In this document: positions 9,763 through 21,989 of the stretch, in pieces | How the letters are laid out: every line of letters starts with the position of its first letter | Numbering within the stretch: position 1 is the stretch's first letter | Assembly (NCBI GenBank): GCA_934045075.1 | Contig: OW203726.1 | Coordinates: 11,246,527-11,310,526 of the forward strand | Length of the DNA stretch: 64,000 nt | From: Yponomeuta sedellus | Lineage: Eukaryota > Arthropoda > Insecta > Lepidoptera > Yponomeutidae | Direction: 5' to 3' | Program-made: the position numbers and the translations under genes | Notes under the pieces: generated by a model | The model's input: the letters and a program-made list of their open reading frames with translations, nothing else | The model's database searches: none | Told to the model about the DNA's origin: nothing

Positions 9763-10974
9763 TATAAACCTCAGGTGCGCTAATGATATACGTGTGCAGG
9801 TATTTGTGGATAAAGGCGAATCTGTTACGCAATCCAGAATGAGGTTAGCTAAACAATAACAGGAAATTAACACCATTACTTCGCGTTCTAAGAACTTGCA
9901 AATGTTATTAGGAAAGTGCACGTCTGCTGTGGATCTAATCGACACCTGTGTGTTTTTCTTTCTTCAAAAACACAATTTTCACTTACGTAACTCCTGTGAA
10001 ACCTTGGCACTACATTGCAAACTCTAAACTCGGCGGCGTTTCCCATGAAAATGCTAAATACGCTATGCCAAGAACTTAATTTTGTAGTCCAAGTGGCTTT
10101 CGTGAAACTTTGTATCCTGAACAGACTCTCTAGTGAGTGTGTGAATTAATTCGGGAGGGTCCCCATTAATTTGCAGCTCTGACACGTTGGTGGTCTACGA
10201 AAGGATAGCGTCACAATGTTATTTATTAGCTTAATTATACCTTGACGACCCTAACGGTGTTGTTGGTTTACCTTCGAAGTGACTATTTCTACCACTTCAA
10301 AAACAATCTGACTACGTGAGTACCGATGCATTGACAAACGCGAGTCGTGACAAACAAAATTCGGGGATTTGTGGAAAAAGATCCGGCAAACAAAACTAGG
10401 TCACTCCATTAAACCGACAAAAAATATGGGTATAAGTTGTGTGAACCAAAAGAAACGAATGCTGCTAGCCTTCGCTTTTTTGTCCCGTTGACGCTAATCC
10501 GATTTACCGACATTATCTCACGTTTCTGACCATTAATATCAGAGAGCGCAGCCGTTTTGGGACCGAAAATAATCCTTTGCTTTGCTTGCAGGCAACCGTT
10601 GACACATTTCATCACGATTTTGGGGTCCTTAGTAATCCAGTAACAAAGAGGAATAATCTAAACTATAAAAAAAACAGAAACCACTCTCGTGTTTATATCG
10701 AACGTGATACAGCAAAAGTCATGTTGGTTTTGCAAAGTGATGAATTCTTATAATTACCACACATTGATACTGCATCTTGGCTGCAGGATTTAGCCAAAAT
10801 TAAACGTAATATGTCCTAGGATTTAGGATATTACCAAAGAAACTAATAATGCAGTACCTACTCTACTTGTTTTCTATCGGGTTACATTTTAGAATTTTAC
10901 CATTCAAACAATGATTTGAAAGCAAGGATTTCCTTTATTGTATACTTGCTGTGCCCGGCGGTGCTTTCATATTG
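9763..10974. other. Unassigned stretch
   Basis: No ORF with recognisable content, no RNA gene, and no repeat that I know. Confidence 0.55.
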
Positions 10975-11035
10975 ATCATCATCATCATCATCAGCCATTT
11001 GACGTCCATTGCAGGACATAGGCCTCCCTCCCTCC
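10975..11035 (-). repeat. Fragment of a common lepidopteran repeat (ATC run plus GACGTCCATTGCAGGACATAGG)
   Basis: An (ATC)n run leads into GACGTCCATTGC and AGGACATAGGCCTCCC. This junction recurs throughout lepidopteran genomes as the minus-strand 3' end of a LINE-like repeat. A related piece is at 52.17 kb, and the plus-strand version (CCTTTGCTCTGCAGTGGG) is at 17.4 kb. Confidence 0.6.
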
Positions 11036-11054
11036 CTTTACCTTATTAGGGGAA

Positions 11055-11212
11055 ATAAATTGTGTATCAACAGTATAAGATATTTTCCCGCAGCAAAACG
11101 TAGCCTATGTGTCTTAGTCCAGTGTATCAACTCACTCCACACCCAATTTGATGCTCCAGCCGTTTAGACGTGAAGCATACACACAAACAAACTTTCGCCT
11201 TTCTATTAATGT
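11055..11212 (+). mobile_element. RTE-like LINE 3' tail fragment
   Basis: Contains AAGATATTTTCCCGCAG, AACGTAGCCTATGTG, CCGTTTAGACGTGAAG and ACTTTCGCCTTTCTATTAATG, in the same order as the better copy at 22.2 kb. It is non-coding and diverged. Confidence 0.6.
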
Positions 11213-11454
11213 GATTTCCCAGAATATAGATTTTTAATTAAGTTTTACAGCAATTTCCGTCCTTTTGAGCTTCCAATTAGAAGTACTTGTGAACAAGTTA
11301 CTTCACTGAAACTTACAGGTCTGATGTTAATTAAGTAAACATTTACGGCCTCATTGATAATAACACAATCCCTTAAAATACTCCAAAAGCGCTGTAAAAA
11401 TAGTCTGTGGTGGTTTTTACGAGAAAAGACGTAATCACATTAAACTTCATCAAC

Positions 11455-11668
11455 TTCCACACAACACATTCACTTGTCCTGTCTCAAACCAGGATACCTT
11501 GTGCTATGGTAACCAGGCAAGGACATCACAAACATAAAAATACACCTAGACATAGGCCTTTTGTATAAATGTACGGCGGCCCCCGGTTGGAACCGAACCC
11601 ACGAACACCGGCATGGTAATCAGAAGAGTAACCGCTTCAATAGTCAATTATTAACCCATATTGGTACA
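11455..11668 (-). mobile_element. tRNA-derived SINE, second family (minus strand)
   Basis: The right end, read on the minus strand, is tRNA-like with a GTGGGTTCGGTTCC box B at about 11,584-11,600. Leftwards come AATACACCTAGACATAGGCC and the distal block CAAACCAGGATACC...GTGCTATGGTAACCAGGCAA. The same order occurs at 53.7 kb, and the distal block forms the hairpin at 30.35 kb. Confidence 0.65.
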
Positions 11669-11679
11669 CATAAGCCTGT

Positions 11680-11745
11680 ACTCTCTCTATAATAGAAGGC
11701 CTGTGTATTGCAGTGAGACCATACAGGTATATAAAATACTGCTTA
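11680..11745 (+). mobile_element. SINE 3' fragment
   Basis: Short remnant with ACTCTCTCTATAATAGAAGGCCTGTG and TTGCAGTGAGACCATACAGGTATAT, matching the end of the SINEs at 9.7, 12.4 and 32.0 kb. Confidence 0.5.
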
Positions 11746-12129
11746 GGTACTCGTATCTATAAATCTGGACAAGAGAGAAATCCTCGGCCTTCCCGTAATT
11801 GATGGAACCCTACAAAAGCGATTCCTCTTACCGCTCCGTAAATAAAGCGGCCCGTTTTCCGAAGGTGTTAGTCTATGTGTAGCGGTAGAACAATAGACGT
11901 GGGAGGCACGAGCGGAAGTGCATGCGGCGTGAAAGTGCACGCGATATTTTCTGCCTCGACTCTCAACTCTAGTACAATTAGGGCGTCATTAGATTTTATC
12001 TAGCAAGGCTCCACAATGACCGATTTGACATTATTCTTCGAAGTCTTGGTAGCAGTGCTTTTATTTTTATTACAAGAAATACGAGAAAAAGTCGGTGGTA
12101 GAGCAGCCGTGGACTAATATAGCCTTTAG

Positions 12130-12430
12130 AAAAAGAAGAAGAGCAGCCGTAGATCGGCGGCCTCTCAATCGGGAGGTCGTGGGTCAGAATCTCGGCTTGT
12201 GCCAATGACTTTGTTTTCTAAGTTACGTAGATCTGTGAAGTAGTAATATCAATACCACTCCCTATCGGTGAAGAAAAACATTGTGATGAAACCTGAGTGT
12301 CTGAGATCTTGCTATACCTCAACGCTTGAAATTGCTGTCGACAAACGTGGTCATTAAGCCAATAATATTCTCTCTCTACGAGAAGTTCTATGCCCTGCAG
12401 TAGGACAACTATGCAGACTACATAAAACAC
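12130..12430 (+). mobile_element. Lepidopteran tRNA-derived SINE
   Basis: A decayed tRNA-like head (GGAGGTCGTGGGTCAGAATCTCGG) is followed by GTGCCAATGACTTTGTTTTC, AATATCAATACCACTCCC, CGGTGAAGAAAAACATTGTG, GAAACCTGAGTGTCTGAG, GCTTGAAATTGC and the terminal CTCTCTCTACGAGAAG...CCCTGCAGTAGGAC...CAGACTACATAAAAC. It is unbroken and so serves as a reference for the split copy at 9.1-9.8 kb. Confidence 0.75.
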
Positions 12431-12959
12431 GAAGTTTTAATTCAACAAAATCATTTAACTTGTTATTAATTTCACTACAATGATACTTCTTCATAGGAGC
12501 TGGCCGGCGTAACCGTCTAGGCATACTTTAAATTATTTGAAGACTATCGTTACGTTTTGTTAAGGTGTCAGTCATGTTGAGACCCGCAGCTAGGCTAGGG
12601 TTTCGATGTAAAGAAGATAATAAAAAGAAAGTATTATTATTGCTAATTCAGAGTTCTTTTTGTATACTTATTTTTAACAATATTACAGTTTTCCCTCGAG
12701 AGGTAAAGTTCACGCCACGAAGGTTCACACAAACCTCGCCACGGCGCAAGAGTGCTCCACAGCAAATGGTAATATAGCAACACCAAACCCGCTTTCATAA
12801 AGCGTTCTGCCTCACCTTTTGTGAACTTTTGTTTGAAAATAATCCCCATTTACTTACTACCTCTCGCATGCCTTTGCCGCTAATGACCACGTCTCTTTCA
12901 CCTGTGATCTACAAGGCCGTGATTCATAAAAGCGCAATTCATTGTTTTTTTATGACAAT
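12431..12959. other. Unassigned stretch
   Basis: No supported gene or repeat. The short overlapping ORFs on both strands carry no recognisable motif. Confidence 0.5.
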
Positions 12960-13508
12960 TCTCTGTACATCTTCTTCTTGGTCGGTACGCTCTTGACAAA
13001 GTAGAGAAGACATGTAGAGGCTTTATTGTAGGCTGATGTTGCAAGCCTTACGATGTCTCGCTTTCCTCTCGGTTCTCTGTACATTGCGCAGCCAACAATG
13101 CCTGATCCCCTCCCAAAGAGGATCCCAGCTGTGTGTAATTACAATCTCACTACTGTCTTACGTCCTTTTTAATTATTTAATTATTTATATATTTATAATA
13201 CCTATGTTGTGATAGTTATTAGTATATATATTTTATTTATTTTTATATATAATTATTATCTATTATAATATAAGTATAAAGTGTATATTTACTTACTTAT
13301 ATATTATATGTACTTATTGAGTACTTGTCAGCTTATCTAATTTTAACTAAGTTTCTCTTCCGTTTTGTTTCGAATGCCTACCATTTAATCTCTTGCACCA
13401 TCTGTGGTTGACTGGTAGAAAATGCTTACAGCATTAAGTCCGCCACATTGCCATTGTATTTTTTTACTTAGGTGCAATAAACGTATTAATAATAATAATA
13501 ATAATAAA
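12960..13508 (+). mobile_element. LINE 3' untranslated region with (AAT)n tail
   Basis: The end reads GGTTGACTGGTAGAAAATGC, TTACAGCATTAAGTCCGCC, then GTGCAATAAACGTATT and an (AAT)n tail at about 13,487-13,508. This is the usual 3' end of a widespread lepidopteran non-LTR family. Upstream lies a very AT-rich tract (13,158-13,320) of the kind found in these 3' UTRs. The coding region is gone. Confidence 0.65.
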
Positions 13509-14239
13509 CTTTGCAATGTTCATCGAATTGTCAATGTAAACCATGAATTGTATGTTCGAGGAAACCGGCCACTGGTTGTATTTAATAGCTCCGATTTCAT
13601 AGTCGTCCCGATACCTTTCAAGTTTTAATCATTTTAGGTTCGAATGTAATGACCATCACCATAATAATTGATCTAAGAGTCAAATTGTGTCCAAACTTGA
13701 AATTAATGTGAGGCAACGTTTACACTAATACATACAACGAAGTGGTCATTACGCGTGCACTTCTCAAGCCACTGCTCATTGCAGTTGTATGTAAACACCC
13801 ATGTTACAAGTCTTGTACTTTTCGAATAAAACTCATAATGCGCATGTTTACCACGCATTCCCATGATCGGCTGTCGTACAAGTCGTACGACGCAACAATG
13901 CCTCGTTCGTCAGGGTTCGCCGAGAAGGCGCGAGGAATGCGTGTTTACACTGTGTTTATCAACCGCAGACATCACAGTCTGCAACCAGTAGTTTTATACT
14001 TATCTCGGCTTGCGAAATTATTAAAATTTTGCACTTAGGTCAGCTTAATGCTACTTAGCATTATCTAACAGCTAACCTAAGTTTTGGAGACAACATTAGC
14101 AGGTAGTGCAATTTGCAATATTAAATATACTTTTCACTTATTTACACCATAAATAATGAGTTCTGCTGGGTGTTTTGACTGATTGACTATGTTAACCAAT
14201 CAAGTCGATAAAAGTTGGTTTCATTAACTACATAATCTT
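13509..14239. other. Unassigned stretch
   Basis: No recognised feature. A 98-codon plus-strand ORF (13,742-14,038) has no recognisable domain and lacks clear codon bias. Confidence 0.5.
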
Positions 14240-14880
14240 AAGATAAGAATGTTCTTTATTGTATACCGGAAAAATAGTTACAAAAACGGCAGATACAAAA
14301 GATCAAATACAATTGGCGGCCTTATTGCTAAAAGCAATTTCTTCCAGGCAACCTCAAATTGGAGAATCTGCCGAGGAGAAATAGATACGGGTAGCCGGTG
14401 CAAATACGAATATTTATAGACAAAAGTACGTATACGTACCTAATAATAAACTTACATAAATCATACTTAAATGCTCTAAATAAATATCTACATATACATA
14501 CATATATAGTGTCTTATAACAAGTGTGTTATATGAACAAGAAAAGGTTATATACCTACATAATATATATGTAAAGAGAAGTGAATGACTACTTACAGCAA
14601 AATTACTTAATTAGACTGAAGAAATTCCATTACTCTGGCTTTAAATATAGCCGGAGATGGGGAGCGCCTTATTGCAACCGGCAGGTCATTCCACAGCCAT
14701 TCATTCCCTTACAGTAAATGAGCTACTGAAAAACCTTGTCGTATGACTTGGTGTTTTCAGCGCTAGTCTGGTCGGATCGTAGTGCCCGGCTATGGGAGTC
14801 ACTCAGGAAACTAAAGCGCTCTTTGAGGTAAAGAGGAGTGGCTGGATTGATTGAAATCTTACTACATTAAAGATTGTCCA
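14240..14880 (-). mobile_element. Decayed LINE: end of ORF2 and 3' UTR
   Basis: Read on the minus strand, about 14,700-14,630 encodes EWLWNDLPVAIRRSPSPAIF, the WNDLP...I..S.S..FK signature near the C-terminus of Jockey-type reverse transcriptases. The 3' UTR that follows contains the GGCGGCCTTATTGC...GCAATTTCTTCCAGGCAACC block (as seen on the plus strand) and runs down to GTTCTTTATTGTATACC at 14,250. A sister 3' end is at 21,990-22,140. The upstream coding part has several stops. Confidence 0.65.
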
Positions 14881-15117
14881 AAATTATTATTAAAAAGTAA
14901 TAATAATGATTAATAGCTTCAAAATTATATTGAAGCAAATTGGTTAATTGGTACAGTCCATAGATAGTCATATTTGCTAATGAGCTTGTAAACTAACGGA
15001 GTTGAGTACACAAGTGTCAAGGTTGTTTTTCTTTTCGCTGTACCAATCATATGGTCAAATACTCAAGCTGCAATAAGAGTAACTATGTACCTTATCTTGC
15101 TATTGTCAACATATTTT
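14881..15117. other. Short unassigned AT-rich spacer
   Basis: No feature seen. Confidence 0.5.
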
Positions 15118-15260
15118 TATGTAGTCTATACGTCCCACTGCAGGGTAGAAGCCTTCTGTCCGAGAGAGAGTATGGGCTTAATAACCACTCGTGCCCACCA
15201 GAGTTATGTGAACACCTCAAATACTCAGGTTTCCTCACGATGTTTTCCTTCCGGGCTAGC
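15118..15260 (-). mobile_element. SINE 3' part (minus strand)
   Basis: Inverse of the SINE end: GTAGTCTATACGTCCCACTGC, GGTAGAAGCC, the GAGAGAG run, AATAACCACTCGTGCCCACC and AGGTTTCCTCACGATGTTTTCCTTC. The tRNA-like head is absent. Confidence 0.65.
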
Positions 15261-15928
15261 AAGTGGCATGGTTACTACAACTGCTCACACTACGCTACGC
15301 AAACGTTGTTTTGCCACCTTAAATAGCCTCCGTCTTATTCTCAGATCTACAAATTATACAAAAAAAAAATTATGAAAATCAGTTTCAATCAGAATAGTTC
15401 GATAACAAACACTGTGACAAGACAATTTTTTGTATATTAGAAGTCAGCGAACTCTGCAGATTTTTTTGTTAATTAAGAAAAACTTGAAGGGCATGTAATA
15501 GGGCATGACGCGAACTCATCACAGTTAAACTCGAGATCGCGTAGTTAATTGAGTTTGCAATAACTTGGAGACGTGCTCTAACGAATCTTGACGGGCGCGA
15601 AGTCAATTTGGAAAAACTACTGAGAGTTTAGATGGAAGTCACGTACAAAAAAAGAGATGTTAACACGTAGAACTTAAAAAAAATACTCCGCCATTTTATG
15701 GCGGAATGGCTTTATGGAAATATGTTCGTCCCCATATCAGGCGAATTATTTAATTTTGTAGTTATGTCCCAAAGCGCCAATAATGTCAAAAACGTTAGTC
15801 TGTATCTATAATACACAATTAGCAATCTTCTCAGATACAGTTTGTATAGTCTGTGGCAAAGCGAGAAACGTAACTGTTTTAATAAATTGCCCCTGAAACG
15901 TATTTTAGAGAAATCCTGTTTTTATAAG
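15261..15928. other. Unassigned stretch
   Basis: AT-rich; no gene or known repeat recognised. Confidence 0.5.
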
Positions 15929-15940
15929 TAATAGCGTTTG

Positions 15941-16263
15941 AAAAAACCTATTTAGAGGTTAAAAATTCCACCCATGCCGGGATTCGAACCCGCGACCTCT
16001 GGCTATCCGTGCCAGCGATCTTTCAAACTGAGTCGCCCATTAGCTCAGTTGGAAAGAGCGCTGGCACGGATAGTGACCGCGACCTCTGGCTATCCGTGCC
16101 AGCGCTCTTTCCAACTGAGTCGCCCATTAGCTCAGTTGGAAAGAGCGCTGGCACGGATAGCCAGAGGTCGCGGGTTCGAATACCGGCATGGGTGGAATTT
16201 TTAGCCTCTAAATAGGTTTTTAAATTGTCCTTAGCACGGGTTAGTGCATTAAAAAAAAGAGTA
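15941..16263 (+). mobile_element. tRNA fold-back element, copy at 15.9 kb, with 12-bp target duplications
   Basis: The element starts AAAAAACCTATTTAGAGG and ends GTGCATTAAAAAAAAGAGTA. TAATAGCGTTTG flanks it at 15929-15940 and 16264-16275. Inside, minus-oriented and plus-oriented tRNA-like sequences alternate: reverse, forward, reverse, forward, meeting at CTGAG-TCGCCCATTAG-CTCAG (about 16,028-16,048 and 16,114-16,134). The last forward tRNA-like segment runs into the normal body and tail. The transcript would fold into two nested hairpins. I infer template switching or snap-back priming at the CTGAG/CTCAG step. Confidence 0.85.
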
Positions 16264-16275
16264 TAATAGCGTTTG

Positions 16276-17369
16276 TCTTTACCACAAACTATTTGAAGTG
16301 TATTTGGATAGTGTTTTAAAGAATCATATTTTATAAATAAAACTGTCGTGATGTTAGTTTACATAGAATAAATAAATATGCAAAAACGTTTTAACAAAAA
16401 CGACAATCTTGCATATTTTCTTTCAAACGGAAATAAATAAAACAACAAAGTTGTGTCAGGTCAACCTGACAAGGTGAGTTTGGCTTGCCGCAAACTATTA
16501 CATGTTGCATCGTATTGAGGTAAGGCATATTTGCCGAAAAAACATCTCAGGTACTTATTTTCAGTGTTTCATGCTCATAAATTTATCAATAAAATATATC
16601 TGTCCATAACTGTCTACATAAAAAATAACAGTCTTGGGCACTTATTCTGCCGAAACCTCTTCAAATACTTTTGGTCTTGTGTATAAAAAAATAGGTTTCC
16701 TGTAAAACATACCTCAAAGGGAGTTTAAAAAGTTTGTAGTAAAGGGAAAGACGTATATTACCACATATTATTCTGAGGAGTGTTTCAGAGGAATCTTGTT
16801 TTCATAAATATGACGGTTAAAATAAACAGCAAAACACACGAAAGAAATAATACATGAGTGGCAAGCTTTGTGCTGGAATGAAATACCGGAGGAGATGCGG
16901 AAAAAGGGACTAGATATCGAATTCCCCTGACAGTCTCGGGACATCGTATTCACATTACAGAATTACGTAGGTACTTCTAAATCTTGGAACAAGTGTTACG
17001 TCGCAATGCACAGGATTCTCAGATTTAGACAAAGAAATGTCATTCGCGTGAATGAAATAGCAACCCCGACTGCTGGAATACCAAACTAAATTGGTTCGTA
17101 AATCCAGAACATAAAGGTTGATGAGATATTGATAGTAATTTTTGTGCACCAACTTTTTCACATGATAGATGGGATGATAAGACTTTTTTAGGATCTCCTC
17201 TAAGAAATTACGTTGTTTGTTTTCAATGGATTGTATCTTCATCCGTTCGTGATATGCGGGTAAACATTCCAAATGGAAACCTTGGCATATCTTAACGAGA
17301 TCGGGAATCGTTCCTGGGCAAATCCGAATATTTTACTCGCATATGGCGGGATGACCTCAAACTTTCTGC
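16276..17369. other. Unassigned stretch, possibly very old repeat
   Basis: AT-rich. Two minus-strand ORFs (16,768-16,953 and 16,955-17,272) have no recognisable domain. Confidence 0.5.
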
Positions 17370-17462
17370 CGGGTTTGACCGGTGACAGGGAGCAGTGTAG
17401 AGCTAAAGGGGAGACCTTTGCTCTGCAGTGGGTAACTAAATAGACTAATAAAAAAAATTTTA
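17370..17462 (+). repeat. LINE-like 3' end fragment (CCTTTGCTCTGCAGTGGG)
   Basis: GAGACCTTTGCTCTGCAGTGGG is followed by ACTAAATAGACTAAT and A/T-rich tail sequence. This is the plus-strand form of the 'GGCCTTTGCCCAGCAGTGGGACA' 3' end common in Lepidoptera. Confidence 0.55.
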
Positions 17463-18774
17463 ATATGTAACAAAACATATCATGATGGAATAATTAATAA
17501 CAGATATTACTTTGTGTTTCAAAGCCTAACTTCGTGGTTTGTGTCTATAAGAAACCCTGTGCTGAAGACTTGACATTGACATGTATCTGTATTTTGTAAC
17601 ACAGTATAGTATATACTCATTGAGGACCTGATTGAACATAATAAAATCACAATATCAATCAATTTACTCAATATGACTTCAATTTGTGCCATCCATAAAT
17701 CAACGTGCACAATTGCATCTAATGTTGCGAAACTTATGCAGGTAAATCAGTCAAGACAACAGATAACTTCGGTCTTATTTGCACTGTATATAAGGATTGT
17801 TTTGCCGTGCTTATGACTTTGATATTGAATGACACGGGCCGTCAATCGCAGTTCATTACAATGCGGCTGTTAATGATTATTATCGTTTGATGTCGACGCC
17901 GCCGGTGCCACAGACGTATATCATAAATCCATCACTCGTTTACTTCACTCGTGACACTACCATAATGGCTCTAAACATATCAATCAATAACTATAGTGAA
18001 TTTTCGATCAACTTCATGATTCGTTGATTCAGTTTCCTTGGAGTCCACATCGAGAAATAAAATAAAATAGTCGTATAAAAGCTAGTGGTGTCGTTGTTGC
18101 ACGCGCTGGTGATAATAAAATCTATTATGGATGAGCAAAGCATAAAACAGAGCTTATTGACAAGAAAGTTCATCTATAAAGTTATCAAGGAGACATTTTA
18201 TGTAGCAATGCAACGGATTCTCGCCTTGATTGCCTACAAGCGTCTATAAAATGGCGAGACAATTAAATAGTCCAGGGGCTCTGCAAAAACTAATACGTTT
18301 TCCTTTGGACGTCACAAAAAGCGATATCCGCTGGATGTACCTCGTTTTCATTCAACAGTTCATTCATTACGATTCTCGCTCTATTAGAATTGAATTCCTT
18401 GTAAATCCTGTTCTGTTTTATTCTGCAAACTATGCCAATAAAAAGCGAATAATGTAGCTGCGGATAAGCGATTCAATGAATTAAGACTGTCTAGCACTCA
18501 ACCCACTATATAACCTGAGAGTGTCTATATTACCGGAGTTTGAGTGACAAAGACTTGCATAATATGCTAATTGGTGGTAACAAAAATATTTGATGATAGT
18601 GGTAAAAACGTCAAACCTCATGTCAATTGAAACAAAACTAGTCAAGTATAAAGGGTCGGGCTCTATCCATGTCTCAGCCTCCGGTAAATTATTCGTCTTT
18701 AGAGAAAACTCACCATTCTGTTTGATATCTGCATATTTGGTTTTAAGCGTAATTTATCAAATAGTGCTACTACA
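17463..18774. other. Unassigned stretch
   Basis: No gene supported. A TATATAAGG at about 17,788 and a small GC-rich patch at about 17,890-17,915 are visible but have no transcript-like context. Confidence 0.5.
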
Positions 18775-18850
18775 AAAGAGAGTTCCCAGAAGGCCTTCTC
18801 AGAGAGAGAGAGAGAGAGAGACAATAATAGGCTTAATTAGCATCCATATC
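18775..18850 (-). mobile_element. SINE 3' fragment with (GA)n
   Basis: GAAGGCCTTCTCAGAGAG...AGAC...AATAGGCTTAATTAGCATCCATATCCACC is the inverse of the SINE terminal part, with its CT/GA run expanded. Confidence 0.5.
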
Positions 18851-19478
18851 CACCGCGGATTAAATATGTTAAATTGATTTGTCACTGATTTTTTGGAAGA
18901 CAATCTTAGTATTTTAGAGTTACGTTAATGAGGTTGAGGCTGGTTGATCGACGGAATATTTTGACAGGGCGCCAAACGTCATACGATGCACGCATATGCA
19001 ACGTTTTAACATTATTCTTGAAGGCGCGTGACAGGCCAAAATGCACCGTGTCGAAATTTTAATGACGATAAAAATAAGCGTGAAATTTTCAATTTGCCCT
19101 TTATTTGTATCCAGTTCTTGTTTCTTCATCAACTTGCGATCTGACGAGTTGCAACCGTAGTTCCTCCGGCCGAGTTCTTGTTTAGAATTTCAGAATTTAT
19201 GTATTCATGAAAACAAATAAACAATGAGCTACAGGACGAACGCGGCTTAGCAAGGCAAACCACATTTGTCTTTGTAGGTCAGTACAGAAGTCAACTCATC
19301 AGCCTTATGCTTAGGACTTTAGACTTTTATATAATGGCAAAGGCGAAAAGATTCCGAAAGTGGCGTGCGTGCATGCAGCGACTAATTACGTTGATAAATC
19401 GAAAAAGGTTTTCAGTATCGTAGTGGTAAGTGGCAATCTTTGGTCTCGACCTACCGCTCCGGGAAAAAGGCGGGAGTT
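18851..19478. other. Unassigned stretch
   Basis: No feature recognised. Confidence 0.5.
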
Positions 19479-19573
19479 TATGTATGTATGTATGTATGTA
19501 TGTATGTATGTATGTATGTATGTATGTATGTATGTATGTATGTATGTATGTATGTATGTATGTATGTATGTAT
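19479..19573. repeat. (TATG)n microsatellite
   Basis: 23 perfect TATG units plus a partial unit, flanked by GGCGGGAGTT and TATTAAATGC. ORFs read through it on both strands are only products of the repeat. Confidence 0.97.
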
Positions 19574-20344
19574 ATTAAATGCTTGCCGGCAAAATAGTAC
19601 AAATGTCAATGTCGTCTGATTACAGTACATTTGGAGACGTGAGAAACCGAGGTTTGCAGTATATTTATATTGGGAATAAGATAGATTAATTTATAGATAG
19701 ATTAGTCTTAATTTTTCCACCCCGTATGAAGTTATTTCAATTTCTCTCGTGATTTTACTTGTGTTGTTGCGTGGGCCATATAGGTAGAGTTCAAGAGTCG
19801 TCCATAATTTATGCCTGCTCAACTTTTGCGATATCCGCGGGACGATGTTGCTAACATCATTGTTCCGTCAAACTTTCAATATTATACAGAAATTGAGTTT
19901 GGAATAATAACAACTCCAAAAAAAGTTGATGATAAACTCTCCTTATTTAATTGAGCCTATAATGTAAGGATTTTATTTTAATTTACAACCGACAGCTGGC
20001 GAATCCAAAAAGTTATTCCAAAGAAAGGTTGACTCTATAATCAAAAACTCGCTTACAACTCCAACATTCATCTCGGCACTGAAACTAATAAGTTAACTCT
20101 TAAGTGTTATAATTTTATTTACACTTTTGTTTTTACGTTGGGTTCTTAGGTCGAGTAAACACAACGATTATCCCAGTTTAAACATCTAATTACGCTTGCA
20201 TAAGATGATCTCATGATCCCCTCGATTATATGCATATCATAGCCTACTTAAGTTATGCAAAGCAATAGAATATCCTCGCCTTTGATACACATTTCTAGTG
20301 GGAAAATAGAGTAAAGTAATTGTTGAGTTATAAACAAACCTAAT
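19574..20344. other. Unassigned stretch
   Basis: No gene or known repeat recognised. Confidence 0.5.
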
Positions 20345-20440
20345 TCGTTGACATACATTACATTACATAAACTCACGCCTGTTTCCAAAAGGGTAGGCAG
20401 GGACCATGGTGTGCCATTTGCCACGACAACTACTATGAGC
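20345..20440 (+). repeat. Fragment of a lepidopteran dispersed repeat
   Basis: ATTACATAAACTCACGCC, CCAAAAGGGTAGGCAGG and GACCATGGTGTGCCATTTGCC match, from memory, a dispersed repeat seen in many moth genomes. Its class is unknown to me. Confidence 0.4.
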
Positions 20441-21989
20441 TAATAAACTGAAATGTAAACTAATCAATACATGCAAGATATATAAGTCAAACAATTAGGT
20501 GTATCTGTTAACGTACTTCGACTGTAAGTTTTAAATAATGCAGCGACAAAGCTGTTAAGTTCAATGTCATTGAAAACTTATAATCGGAGCATAGAACTGG
20601 ATTAAGGTGTATTCTTTTTACTTCAACGAAATCCTAACAAAGTGTTCAAAATTTCCGATGATTTAAGTGACCGACCACTTAACATGCTAAGCAGAGAGTG
20701 GTCCCATCGGAGCACAAAACAAACAAAAATCGTTCGCTCAATTGACGCGAGCTAACATTCAGAGACGCCTACGCTGCAATCACGAGCCACTTATTGGTAA
20801 ACAAACGCTCTCTCCGAAAGGTAACGAGTGCTAAACCCTTGTTAAAAGGCGATAGCTTGAGTTTACTGTCATGTTATGAGGCTCAACTCACCGATCAAGT
20901 TTTAAACGTAGGAATCTGGAGTATTTGCTTACTGTAAAGCTAGTGTAAAGCCCAATTACATAAACACGAGGGAGCACGCGAGCAATTTTTTCGTTACTAT
21001 TAATGCCTTTCCATCTCGTGAGCAGAGTTGAATGTAAACTATGGGTGAACCAGACTCCAATGCAGAAAAACCACGCAATAAAGCGGCGGTTTCATTTGAT
21101 TATAATAATGAAGAGGTATTATTGCCGTAATAATGTCTGGATATTAAATTAATACTCAACCCTTGCCGCGAGTGTATATGGGCTATAATATTCTATACAT
21201 ACTCGTATATGACGACGAACTCGTCACAGATTTATCTGAAGAAAGCGTGATTCCTGCAATAAGTTAATTAAAGTGTGTTGTTTGTTTTTTTTTTTTTCGG
21301 TCTACCACTTCTTCCATTTTTGTTGTACGACTTTTGTGCTTTATAGTCACGTTGCCTGGTATATAGTAATGCTTAAAACCGTATATGTGGAATAAAATGG
21401 ACATACTTCAATATAGCACAATTCTTTTTACCGAAGGCTGCGGCAGTGATAAAGCGCGTGGAACACGAATACATGGTATATCAAAAAATACATATTGAGA
21501 AAGCATAGAACCAAAGTTTTTGTAAAACACAAACAATATACGTCTTTCAGGAATTGAGTTTAAAGTAACTCAGTACGAGTATAGAGGTGCACACCTCTAT
21601 TCGCACGCTTTAATATCACATATTTCTATAACTAAATTATGTTTTTCGTACAATAATGTAAATTCGTATCTACTGTTTCATTATGTTATATGAGATATTG
21701 GTATGGCGGCGTCTACGAAAAGTCCCCAGTCGGCACTCAAGGCCTCGGCGCCAGGAGTGTTTACCCTCCAAATACCGGTAATCCTTGCTCGAGATCAAAT
21801 AATTGACGATAATTCTTGTGCGAATCGCGAATGACGAAATGTTTATTTTTACTAAAACCGAGACGGCACGTAGGCGCTGAAGGTACGAAATGCTCTTAAG
21901 TAAACCCAAAATTATATTGTCGAGTATGCTCTGAAGTTTCCTTTGTGAAGTTGCGAATTTAGAAATAAATATCATTAATAGTGATTAAA
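20441..21989. other. Unassigned stretch
   Basis: No supported gene. A 101-codon minus-strand ORF at 21,670-21,975 has no recognised domain. A short palindrome ATAGAGGTG/CACCTCTAT lies at about 21,580-21,600. Confidence 0.5.

Noticed and set aside
15941..16263. Classical TIR DNA transposon (MITE) interpretation of the fold-back family
   Set aside because: Not excluded, but one end carries an extra ~45-nt A-rich tail that the other lacks, and target duplications vary from 8 to 13 bp. Both fit retroposition better.
17780..17800. TATA-box promoter (TATATAAGG)
   Set aside because: No initiator or downstream coding sequence within a sensible distance; such strings are common in AT-rich DNA.
19479..19573. 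CRISPR-like array or coding repeat
   Set aside because: A simple TATG microsatellite with no spacers; the genome is eukaryotic. No CRISPR array, bacterial operon or rRNA gene is present anywhere in the window.
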